A DNA stretch of 64,000 bases from Streptomyces sp. CB03234 (GTDB lineage Bacteria; Actinomycetota; Actinomycetes; Streptomycetales; Streptomycetaceae). A program made the position numbers and the translations under genes. This document shows positions 24,745 to 32,010 of the stretch, in pieces; positions within the stretch are counted from its first letter, which is position 1, and every line of letters starts with the position of its first letter. Below the pieces are notes generated by a model. The model saw only the letters and a list, made by a program, of their open reading frames with translations. It made no database searches and was not told where the DNA came from. Location: the NCBI RefSeq assembly GCF_001905885.1, contig NZ_LIYH01000006.1:310001-374000 (forward strand), in the 5' to 3' direction.

Positions 24745-25892
24745 TGGCGCTCGTCGGCTCTCGCCTCCGTCCGGTCGCGGTCGGCGGCAGGGCCCGGATC
24801 GGGCGAGGTCCGGTTCCCGGGCTTGCGCTCGCCGCCGCCGGGGTGGGGGCGGCCTGGCTGGTGCACCTCGCCGTGCCGGCCGTGCCCATGCTCACCGCCG
24901 CCGTCGTGCTGGGCGTCGCCGCCGCGCACACGCCCTGGCTGCGCGCCCGTGTCCGGGGCCGTTGCCGGCCGGGCCTGACGCTGGCGGCCAAGCGCCTGAT
25001 GCGGGTCGGTGTCGTACTGCTCGGGCTGAAGCTGAGCCTCTCGGACGTCCTGGGCCTCGGCTGGCGTACGGTCGCCATGGTGCTGGCCGTGGTGGCCGCC
25101 ACGCTCGCCGGTACGTGGTGGCTCGGTCGCCGCCTGGGGCTGCCGGGCGACCAGCCGGTGCTCATCGCCACGGGGTACGCCATCTGCGGCGCGTCGGCGA
25201 TCGGCGCGGTGGGGGCGGTGCGGGACAGCGACGAGGACGACGCGGCCACGTCGGTCGCGCTGGTGACCCTGTGCGGGACGCTCGCCATCGCCGTACTTCC
25301 GCTGCTGCACGGGCCGTTGGGGCTGAGCGACGCGCAGTTCGGGCGCTGGGTGGGCGCGGGCGTGCACGATGTGGGCCAGGTGGTCGCCGCCGCCCAGACC
25401 GCCGGGCCGGCCGCGCTGGGGGAGGCGGTCCTGGTCAAGCTGATGCGCGTCGCGCTGCTGGCCCCGCTGGTGGCGGCGCTGGTGCTGGCCGGGCGGCGGC
25501 GGGGGCGTACCGCCGCCGCGGGGGAGCGTGGGCGTACCGCGCCGGCTGTCGGGCGCCCCGCGGCCGGTCGGGGACGGGGACGGGGGTGTGCCGCCGCCGG
25601 GGAGCGGGGGCGTGCCGCTTCCACGGCCCACCGGCCGCCCCTCGTGCCGTTGTTCGTCGCCGGGTTCCTCGCCATGGTGGCACTGCGCACGACCGGGTGG
25701 CTGCCCGCGCCCGCCCTGGACGCCGCCGGGACGGCTCAGGAACTGCTGCTCGCCGCCGCCCTGTTCGGCCTGGGCAGCGCGGTGCACCTGCCGTCGCTGT
25801 CCCGGACCGGGGCGCGGGTCGCGACGCTGGGGCTCACCGCCTGGGTGATCGTGGCGGCGGCGTCGTACGCGGGCGTCCTGCTGACGACCTAG
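24744..25892 (+). CDS. YeiH-family putative sulfate/sulfite exporter
   Basis: 382 residues from the ATG at 24744. About ten helices; the signatures RVGVVLLGLKLSLSDV, GYAICGASAIGAVGAV and WVGAGVHDVGQVVAAA belong to the YeiH/UPF0324 family. Family members are thought to export sulfite, sulfonates or related anions. An unusual cytoplasmic insert near residues 255-300 is rich in Arg, Gly and Ala with AAAGERGR repeated; it looks like slippage-expanded linker. Coupled to the thiol dioxygenase gene and behind a LysR gene. Confidence 0.85.
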   Translation: MALVGSRLRPVAVGGRARIGRGPVPGLALAAAGVGAAWLVHLAVPAVPMLTAAVVLGVAAAHTPWLRARVRGRCRPGLTLAAKRLMRVGVVLLGLKLSLSDVLGLGWRTVAMVLAVVAATLAGTWWLGRRLGLPGDQPVLIATGYAICGASAIGAVGAVRDSDEDDAATSVALVTLCGTLAIAVLPLLHGPLGLSDAQFGRWVGAGVHDVGQVVAAAQTAGPAALGEAVLVKLMRVALLAPLVAALVLAGRRRGRTAAAGERGRTAPAVGRPAAGRGRGRGCAAAGERGRAASTAHRPPLVPLFVAGFLAMVALRTTGWLPAPALDAAGTAQELLLAAALFGLGSAVHLPSLSRTGARVATLGLTAWVIVAAASYAGVLLTT

Positions 25893-25898
25893 TCCGGG

Positions 25899-26411
25899 CT
25901 ACCGCAGCCAGGGCAGGTCGGCGTCCCGGCCCGACGGCTGGAGGCCCTCGGCCATGACCCGCATGATCTCGCCGAGCTGGCCGACCTGTTCCGGGCTGAG
26001 CCGGTCGAAGATCGCCTGGCGTACGGCGGCGACATGGCCGGGCGCGCTGCGCTTCAGGACCGCGTACCCCTCGTCCGTCAGGTACGCGTTCTGGCCGCGC
26101 TTGTCGGAGGGGCAGTCCTCCCGGCGTACCCAGCCGTTCTTCTCCAGCCGCGCCACGGCGTGCGAGAGCCGGGACCGGGTGATCTTGGCGTCCTTGGCCA
26201 GCTCGGTCATCCGCATGCGGCGGCGCGGGGCCTGGGAGAGCTGGACGAGCAGGCCGTAGTAGATGTGCGGCATCCCGGCGTCGCGCTGGAGCTGGCGGTC
26301 GAGGTGGTCCTCCAGCAGCGTGGTGGCGTGCAGGTACGCGCGCCAGACACGTTGCTCGTCGTCGCTGAGCCAGCGCGGCTCCTCGTTTCCGCCGTTCGGT
26401 GCCGTATTCAT
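25899..26411 (-). CDS. MarR-family regulator
   Basis: 170 residues from the ATG at 26411 (MNTAPNGG); a GTG at 26420 would add three. The winged HTH covers residues ~50-115 (MTELAKDAKITRSRLSHAVARLEKNGWVRRE, wing DCPSDKRGQNAYLTDEG). Divergent from the extradiol dioxygenase gene with TTGAA-type palindromes between them, an arrangement known for MarR regulators of quinone or aromatic stress (MhqR-like). No conserved sensing Cys other than the one in the wing (EDCPSDKR). Confidence 0.85.
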   Translation of the reverse strand: MNTAPNGGNEEPRWLSDDEQRVWRAYLHATTLLEDHLDRQLQRDAGMPHIYYGLLVQLSQAPRRRMRMTELAKDAKITRSRLSHAVARLEKNGWVRREDCPSDKRGQNAYLTDEGYAVLKRSAPGHVAAVRQAIFDRLSPEQVGQLGEIMRVMAEGLQPSGRDADLPWLR

Positions 26412-26430
26412 GTATTCCACTCTACGGCTT

Positions 26431-26488
26431 CTTGAAAGTTGAACAAGTGGTCGATACGCTTCTGTCCGAGCATGCTTGAAGATTCAAG
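26431..26488. promoter_or_regulatory. Two MarR-type palindromes in the divergent interval
   Basis: CTTGAA-GA-TTCAAG (26475-26488) is a perfect 14-bp palindrome. CTTGAAAGTTGAACAAG (26431-26447) is an imperfect relative. Both sit between the MarR gene and the dioxygenase gene, matching the size and half-site (TTGAA/TTCAA) of MarR operators. Confidence 0.6.
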
Positions 26489-26523
26489 TAAGTAGGATGG
26501 AAGACACGTCAGGAGCCGCCGCC

Positions 26524-27318
26524 ATGACCGCCACCGGTGACCGTTTCGCGGGGCGGATGCCCGCCCTCTACCTCTCCCACGGCGCACCGCCGCTCGCCGA
26601 CGACCCCGTCTGGCCGGGCCAGCTCGCCGCCTGGTCCGCCGGCCTGCCGCGGCCCTCCGCCATCCTGATGGTCTCCGCCCACTGGGAGGAGGCCCCGCTG
26701 GCCCTCGGCGCCACCGCGACCGTGCCCCTCGTGTACGACTTCTGGGGCTTCCCCGCGCACTACTACCAGGTGCGGTACGCCGCGCCCGGCGCGCCCCGGC
26801 TCGCCGAATCCGTCCGCAAGCTGCTGCGCGGGCCGGGCACGCCCGTACAGGACCTGCCCGACCGGGGGCTGGACCACGGGGCGTACGTCCCGCTCGTCGA
26901 GATGTACCCGGACGCCGACGTCCCGGTCCTCCAGATGTCCCTGCCCACGCTCGATCCGGCCCGGCTCATGGACATCGGGCGCAAGCTGGCCCCGCTGCGG
27001 GACGAGGGCGTGCTGATCGTCGGCAGCGGGTTCTTCACCCACAACCTGGCGGCGCTGCGCCACGAGGGCGTACCGGGCTGGTCGGCGGAGTTCGACGACT
27101 GGGGGCGGCGGGCGCTGGAGGCGGCGGATGTGGACGCGCTGCTGGACTTCGCGCACGCCTCGCCGGCCGGCCCGCTCGCCCACCCCCGTACCGAGCACTT
27201 CGCGCCCCTGTTCGTCACGCTGGGCGCCGCCGACGCGGCGGGCGACCTGGGCGGCGGGCGCAGCGTGATCGACGGGTTCTGGATGGGGCTGGCGAAGCGG
27301 TCGGTGCAGTTCGGTTAG
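26524..27318 (+). CDS. DODA/LigB-type extradiol dioxygenase
   Basis: 264 residues from the ATG at 26524, chosen for AGGAG 8 bases upstream over the ATG at 26497. His residues in LYLSHGAPP (~18), SAHWEE (~55) and GLDHGAYVPL (~120), plus the FFTHNL patch, match the metal and catalytic His set of YgiD/DODA enzymes (4,5-DOPA dioxygenase family). It would cleave a catechol ring with a divalent metal. The divergent MarR regulator implies induction by an aromatic. Its 3' end overlaps the convergent acetyltransferase gene by 4 bases. Confidence 0.85.
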   Translation: MTATGDRFAGRMPALYLSHGAPPLADDPVWPGQLAAWSAGLPRPSAILMVSAHWEEAPLALGATATVPLVYDFWGFPAHYYQVRYAAPGAPRLAESVRKLLRGPGTPVQDLPDRGLDHGAYVPLVEMYPDADVPVLQMSLPTLDPARLMDIGRKLAPLRDEGVLIVGSGFFTHNLAALRHEGVPGWSAEFDDWGRRALEAADVDALLDFAHASPAGPLAHPRTEHFAPLFVTLGAADAAGDLGGGRSVIDGFWMGLAKRSVQFG

Positions 27319-27836
27319 AAGTCCTTCTGGTACCAGGCCACGTCCCAGTACCGGCCGAACTTCCGGCCCACCTCGCCGAAGGTGCCGGTGTGCCGGAAGC
27401 CGAAGCGGGTGTGCAGGCGTACCGACGCCTCGTTCGGCAACGCGATCCCGGCGTAGGCCCGGTGCACGTCCTCCTTGGCGAGGGCTTGGAAGAGGTGTCC
27501 ATAGAGCAGGGTTCCGATGCCGCGCCCGCCGGCCTCCGGGGAGAGATAGACGCTCACCTCGACGGAGGGCGCGTACGCGGCCTTCGGCCGGAAGGGGCTG
27601 GAGGTGGCGTAACCGAGAACCGTTCCGGGGTCGTCGGCCTCGCGGGCAACCAGCAGGCGGTGAGGGCCGTCTTCCGGGTGGGAGTGCAGCCAGGGGCGCC
27701 GCTCGGCGGGGGTGAGGGGGACGGTGTCGAATGTGATCGCCGTCTCACGGACGTAGTGGTTGTAGATGTCCGTGAGGGCCGTGAGGTCGCCCTCCGTGCC
27801 CGGCCTGACCTGCACCTCTGCGTCGTCGTGCGGCAT
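27315..27836 (-). CDS. Phosphinothricin acetyltransferase-like GNAT
   Basis: 173 residues from the ATG at 27836, preceded by GGGGAGGG. GNAT landmarks: VRPGTEGDLTALTDIYNHYV at the N-terminus, ETAITFDTVPLTPAER (substrate loop of the PAT/Bar group) and the acetyl-CoA motif GGRGIGTLLYGHLF near residue 115. The family acetylates phosphinothricin, methionine sulfone or similar small amines. From memory, S. coelicolor has a PAT homologue beside hrdD, which supports the identification of the neighbour. Divergent from hrdD. Confidence 0.85.
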   Translation of the reverse strand: MPHDDAEVQVRPGTEGDLTALTDIYNHYVRETAITFDTVPLTPAERRPWLHSHPEDGPHRLLVAREADDPGTVLGYATSSPFRPKAAYAPSVEVSVYLSPEAGGRGIGTLLYGHLFQALAKEDVHRAYAGIALPNEASVRLHTRFGFRHTGTFGEVGRKFGRYWDVAWYQKDF

Positions 27837-27896
27837 CCGCCCTCCCCTGGTGGCGGGACAGGGTACTGCAAGATCACGGAAATCGGCGGGTGTCAT

Positions 27897-27924
27897 GGGA
27901 ATTCTGTCCGGATTCCAGTCGTTG
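27897..27924 (+). promoter_or_regulatory. Consensus sigma-R promoter of hrdD
   Basis: GGGAAT (27897-27902), exactly 18 bases, then GTTG (27921-27924) matches the sigma-R consensus GGAAT-N18-GTT. It lies about 60 bases before the hrdD start. hrdD is a known member of the thiol-oxidative-stress regulon in S. coelicolor, which agrees. Confidence 0.8.
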
Positions 27925-27984
27925 TTTCCGTCGGATGCAGGGCACCCGGGAGGGTGTCGCGACCTACTCAGCAAGGGAGCTCGC

Positions 27985-28992
27985 ATGGCAACCCGTGCCG
28001 TCGCCCGTCGTCAGTCCGCCACCAGTGAGACCAGGACCACCGACCGGGCAAGCAGCGTTCGCGCCGTGGGCGGGGAGATCGCCGACCGCGACCTGGTCGG
28101 CATGTACCTCGACGAGATCGCGCGCACGCCCCTGCTCGACGCCGCCAAGGAGGTCGAGCTGTCCCAGACCATCGAGGCGGGTGTGTACGCCCAGCAGATC
28201 CTGGACGGAGAGGTGGACTCCGACGCCGCGGGCGCGTCCCGTGAGGAGCTGGAGCGCCTGGTCGCCGAGGGCGAGCGTGCCAAGGACGTCTTCATCCGGT
28301 CGAACCTGCGCCTCGTGGTGGCGGTCGCCCGCCGCTACCCGCGCAGTGGCCTGCCGCTCCTCGACCTCATCCAGGAGGGCAACGCGGGCCTGGTGCGGGC
28401 GGTGGAGAAGTTCGACTACACCAAGGGCTTCAAGTTCTCGACGTACGCGACGTGGTGGATCCGCCAGGCCATCACCCGGTCGATCGCCGACCAGTCGCGC
28501 ACGATCCGCCTCCCCGTGCACCTGGTGGAGGAGCTGGGCCGCATCCGGCGCGTGCAGCGCGAGTTCAACCGCGAGCACGGCCGCGACCCGGAGCCCGCGG
28601 AGGTCGCCGCCGAGCTCGGCTCCAACGCGGAGCGGGTCATCGACGTCCTGGACTGGGCGCGCGACCCGGTGTCGCTGAACATGTCGGTGGACGACGCCGG
28701 CGAGACCCAGTTCGGTGACCTCCTGGAGGACACCTCCGCCGTGTCGCCGGAGCAGTCGGTGCTGACGCTGCTGCGCAGCGAGGAGCTGGACGACCTGATC
28801 GGCAAGCTCGACAACCGTACGGCGTCGATCATCCGCATGCGCTACGGCATCGAGGACGGCCGCGAGCGCACGCTGACGGAGGTCGGCAAGGAGCACGGCC
28901 TGACGCGTGAGCGGATCCGCCAGATCGAGAAGCACGCGCTGCTGGAGCTGAAGCGCATGGCCCGCGACACGGGCTTCGACGCGGCGGCGTAA
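27985..28992 (+). CDS. hrdD: Group 2 RNA polymerase sigma factor HrdD
   Basis: 335 residues from the ATG at 27985, with AAGGGAG before it. Regions: 1.2 (DLVGMYLDEIARTPLL), 2.1-2.4 (RSNLRLVVAVARRYP through YATWWIRQAITRSI), 3 (LVEELGRIRRVQREF) and 4.2 (TLTEVGKEHGLTRERIRQIE). All core-binding and promoter-recognition parts are intact, and region 1.1 is lacking, as in non-essential HrdB paralogues. Length and the N-terminus MATRAVARRQ match HrdD as I know it. It is divergent from the PAT-like gene and preceded by a sigma-R promoter, so it should rise under disulfide stress. Confidence 0.9.
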   Translation: MATRAVARRQSATSETRTTDRASSVRAVGGEIADRDLVGMYLDEIARTPLLDAAKEVELSQTIEAGVYAQQILDGEVDSDAAGASREELERLVAEGERAKDVFIRSNLRLVVAVARRYPRSGLPLLDLIQEGNAGLVRAVEKFDYTKGFKFSTYATWWIRQAITRSIADQSRTIRLPVHLVEELGRIRRVQREFNREHGRDPEPAEVAAELGSNAERVIDVLDWARDPVSLNMSVDDAGETQFGDLLEDTSAVSPEQSVLTLLRSEELDDLIGKLDNRTASIIRMRYGIEDGRERTLTEVGKEHGLTRERIRQIEKHALLELKRMARDTGFDAAA

Positions 28993-29342
28993 CCCTCCGG
29001 GGGCGCCGCCCCGGGGGCCCCGTCCCGGCGGGGAGGAGGGGCTGCCGACGGCCCCGCGGCCACCGAGGGCGGCTTGGTGGAGGGCATTCGCTCCGCCCGT
29101 GTGCCGGGGGCGCTGTCCGGTACCCCAACCACCGGTGGGTGCGGGGCACTGCGCGGGCCCGTCGGGGCGCCTCGGCGTGCTGGATGCACCCTGAAGGGCT
29201 GTGCCGCAATTGCTGTGGCAGGAGCGGTCCGCGCGGTGGCTGAACTCTCGCACGCTTTGCGTGCCCGAAGCTGCGGGGAGACCCTGGAAATGGCGGGGCT
29301 GCCGCCCGGCAGCCATGGCTCGCAGCCGTTGTGGGAGGTCTC
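28993..29342. other. Gene-free interval after hrdD
   Basis: 350 bases. The first 45 are very GC-rich with nested inverted repeats (CCGGGGGC/GCCCCGG and CCCCG/CGGGG), a likely hrdD terminator. The remainder shows no coding signal or RNA that I recognise; it ends with the ribosome site GGGAGG of the next gene. Confidence 0.45.
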
Positions 29343-29645
29343 ATGGCTGTACTGATGGAGATCGAGTTTCCGGGAGTGACAGCGCATCAGTACGACACCG
29401 TGGATCAGCGTGTGGGCGCGCGAGCGGAGCAGCCTCCTGAAGGGCTGCTGTTCCACACGGCGATCATCACGGACACAGGTTTGCGGGTCGTTGACCTGTG
29501 GGAGTCGACCGAGGCGTGTGATGCCTTCTTCGCGAACCGGCTCCAGCCGGTCATCAGGGAGGTGGGCTATCCCGAGCCGTCGTCGGGGCCGACGTTCTCG
29601 CATGTGCACTACCACTTCGAGCGGCGGCAGCCGGTCGGCGCCTGA
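29343..29645 (+). CDS. Small protein with dimeric alpha-beta barrel look
   Basis: 100 residues from the ATG at 29343, with GGGAGG 4 bases upstream; an ATG at 29352 is an alternative. Content: MEIEFPGVTAHQYDTVDQRV, then FHTAIITDTGLRVVDLWES and FFANRLQPVIREVG, typical of stress-responsive or ABM-like ferredoxin-fold proteins. No catalytic residue is evident. Family members dimerise and may bind small aromatics. It has no operon partner. Confidence 0.6.
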   Translation: MAVLMEIEFPGVTAHQYDTVDQRVGARAEQPPEGLLFHTAIITDTGLRVVDLWESTEACDAFFANRLQPVIREVGYPEPSSGPTFSHVHYHFERRQPVGA

Positions 29646-29851
29646 GGTTCCTGAAGCGGCAGGCTCCAGGGGACGGTCCTGCCACACCGCCCCTTCACGG
29701 TTACGGGACAGTCCTTGAGGAAGTCGGAGAGGCCGAGCCAGGCGGGCATGGTGATCGCTGGCGGTGCGCGGGCGCGTACCGGACCGCTCACCTCGCCTGC
29801 GGCGGCGCACCTCCGTGGTGCGGTGGAAAGGGGCGTAGGAAGGAAAGAGCG
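29646..29851. other. Interval with possible insertion-sequence debris
   Basis: 206 bases. The minus strand contains GGACTGTCCCGTAA near 29705-29720, resembling ends of IS5-type elements I have seen in streptomycetes, and a short open frame reading MPAWLGLSDFLKDCPVT. No transposase or paired end is visible. Confidence 0.25.
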
Positions 29852-30823
29852 ATGATCCCACCAGCAGCGGAGCGCGAGAGTGGCGCGGCCTCGGTAATGG
29901 TCCGCCCGTTGGGGGAGGCGGACCTGGATCGGGCCGATGAGATCTGCAGGGTCGCTTTCGGGACCTTCCTGGGCGCCCCTGATCCTTTCGGGACCGTCGA
30001 CTATGTCCGTACGCGCTGGGCGGCCGATCCGCGTGCGGCATTCGCGGCGACGGTCGGGGGCGAAGTAGTTGGATCGAACTTTGCCACCAACTGGGGCAGC
30101 ATCGGGTTTTTCGGACCGCTGACCGTACGCCCGGATCTGTGGGACCAGGGCATCGGCAGGCGTCTGATGGAGCCGGTCATGGACTGCTTCAACGCCTGGG
30201 GGAACCGCCACCTCGGCCTGTTCACCTTCGCGCACAGTCCCAAGCATCTTGAGCTCTACCGCCGGTACGGTTTCTGGCCTCGTTTCCTCACAGCCATCAT
30301 GAAGAAGCAGGTCACAGACGGTGCCGCAGTCCCCGGCCGGGTACTCTACGGCGAACTGCCCGCTGCCGAGCGGCCTGACGCGCTGAGTCTCTGTCGCGCA
30401 CTGGCCGGAGCCGTGTACGAGGGCCTGAGCCTGGAACGCGAGATCGTGGCCGCACATGCGCAGGGACTCGGTGACACCATCCTGCTCCATGGCGCTGCCT
30501 CTGAGCTCGATGGCCTGGCCGTCTGCCACTGCGGAGCCGGGTCGGAGGCCGGCACGGACGTGTGCTTCGTCAAATTCGGCGCCGTACGTCCTGGTCCGGA
30601 GGCCGCCGACCGGTTCGAGCGACTGCTCGACGCGTGCGAGCGGCTGGCCGCCGAGCGCGGCCTGGGGCAACTGGACGCCGGCATGAACCTGGGCCGCCCG
30701 GACGCCTACCGGCGCATGATCGACCGCGGTTTCCGCACCTGGTTGCAGGGCGTGACCATGCACAGGCCCAACGAACCCGGGTACAGCCACCCCGACGCGT
30801 ATGTGATCGACGACTGGCGCTGA
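29852..30823 (+). CDS. GNAT-family N-acetyltransferase with C-terminal extension
   Basis: 323 residues from the ATG at 29852, with AGGAAAG before it. The N-terminal GNAT domain (residues ~15-140) shows VRPLGEADLDRADEI and the acetyl-CoA loop DQGIGRRLMEP near residue 100. LGLFTFAHSPKHLELYRRYGFWPR closes the first domain. Residues ~180-320 look like a second, degenerate GNAT half. Two-half GNATs of this size include mycothiol synthase-like and Eis-like enzymes, but I see no specific match. Substrate unknown; a stand-alone gene flanked by possible insertion debris. Confidence 0.7.
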   Translation: MIPPAAERESGAASVMVRPLGEADLDRADEICRVAFGTFLGAPDPFGTVDYVRTRWAADPRAAFAATVGGEVVGSNFATNWGSIGFFGPLTVRPDLWDQGIGRRLMEPVMDCFNAWGNRHLGLFTFAHSPKHLELYRRYGFWPRFLTAIMKKQVTDGAAVPGRVLYGELPAAERPDALSLCRALAGAVYEGLSLEREIVAAHAQGLGDTILLHGAASELDGLAVCHCGAGSEAGTDVCFVKFGAVRPGPEAADRFERLLDACERLAAERGLGQLDAGMNLGRPDAYRRMIDRGFRTWLQGVTMHRPNEPGYSHPDAYVIDDWR

Positions 30824-30970
30824 GACCACCGCCGCGCTCGGCCGGGTTGCAAGGCCCGGTGCTGTCAGAACCCCCGTCAACACTCCGAGCCAGTGCCGAC
30901 AGCAAGACACCTCCTGGACCCCTGTCGAAGTGCTGTCCGTTCTCGCCGACAAAGCCACTCACGCGCTGCG

Positions 30971-31948
30971 CTACGCCTGGGGCGGAGTGGGGGGCAGGGC
31001 CACCGACCGCGTCAGGCGGGCGCCCAGGTCCGTCACGTAGGAGACCAGCGCCTCCGGGCCGTGGACGGTGAACTCGCAGTCGGCCAGCGCCAGCCGCAGT
31101 CCCAGCCACTCCACGGAGTCCGCCGACCGGGCGCGCAGCCGGCACGTGCCGGGGCCCGTCGGTGTGGGGACGAGGTGCCCGGGAAGGCGGGCCGTCACGA
31201 ATTCCGCCGGCGCCTCGAACGTGACGTCCACGTCGTGCTCCTGCGTACGCGTCACCGAGTGGCCCAGCAACTGCGCCGCGTCGCCCGTCGGCAGCTCGCG
31301 CGGTGTGAACCGGGCGCCCGTCGGGAAGGGGTCGGCGACCCGGTCGACCCGGAACGTGCGCCAGTCCTCGCGCGCGAGGTCGTAGGCCACCAGGTACCAG
31401 CGGTGCCCCGTCGACACCAGGCGGTACGGCTCGACCTGCCGTTTCGTCTCCGTACCGTCGCCCGCGCGGTAACCGAACCGGAGGCGCTCGTGGGCGGTGA
31501 CCGTCGCCGCGAGCGTCGTCAGCGTCGAGGGCGCGACGGTCGCGCCGTCGCCGCGCGTCAGCGGGATCGTGGCGTTCTGGAGGGTGGCGACCCGGTGCCG
31601 CAGCCGCGACGGCAGCACCTGCTCCAGCTTGGCCAGTGCCCGTACGGCCGCCTCCTCGACGCCCTCGATGGCGTGGCCCGCCCCGGCGCGCAGCCCGACG
31701 GCGATCGCCACCGCCTCCTCGTCGTCCAGCAGCAGCGGCGGCATCGCGGCGCCCGCGACCAGCCGGTAGCCGCCGACCGCGCCCCGGGTCGCCTCGACCG
31801 GGTAGCCCAGGTCGCGCAGCCGGTCGATGTCGCGGCGGACCGTACGGGGACTGACGCGGAGCCGTTCGGCCAGCTCACTGCCCGGCCATTCGCGCGGCGT
31901 CTGGAGGAGCGACAGCAGATTCAGGAGTCGTGCCGGAGTGTCCGTCAT
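30971..31948 (-). CDS. WYL-domain (YafY-type) transcriptional regulator
   Basis: 325 residues from the ATG at 31948 (MTDTPARLLNLLSLLQ); an ATG at 31960 adds four. Residues ~1-60 are a DeoR-like HTH_11 (SELAERLRVSPRTVRRDIDRLRDLGYPVEA). The WYL domain follows near 140-220, with HRWYLVAYDLAREDWRTFRVDRV, and a WCX extension at the C-terminus. Divergent from the DHA2 exporter gene with a perfect 7-5-7 palindrome between them, so it probably controls itself and the pump. WYL domains sense nucleotides or other ligands; unknown here. Confidence 0.85.
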   Translation of the reverse strand: MTDTPARLLNLLSLLQTPREWPGSELAERLRVSPRTVRRDIDRLRDLGYPVEATRGAVGGYRLVAGAAMPPLLLDDEEAVAIAVGLRAGAGHAIEGVEEAAVRALAKLEQVLPSRLRHRVATLQNATIPLTRGDGATVAPSTLTTLAATVTAHERLRFGYRAGDGTETKRQVEPYRLVSTGHRWYLVAYDLAREDWRTFRVDRVADPFPTGARFTPRELPTGDAAQLLGHSVTRTQEHDVDVTFEAPAEFVTARLPGHLVPTPTGPGTCRLRARSADSVEWLGLRLALADCEFTVHGPEALVSYVTDLGARLTRSVALPPTPPQA

Positions 31949-31970
31949 GCATTCCAGCATGCGGGCCCAC

Positions 31971-31989
31971 TAGGACATGACCTGTCCTA
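31971..31989. promoter_or_regulatory. Perfect palindrome TAGGACA-N5-TGTCCTA
   Basis: A 19-bp site with perfect 7-bp arms between the divergent WYL regulator and exporter genes, 23 and 22 bases from their starts. TATAT follows directly (31987-31992), so a bound regulator would cover a promoter. Strong operator candidate. Confidence 0.7.
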
Positions 31990-32010
31990 TATACCGATTA
32001 ATTTTCCGGC

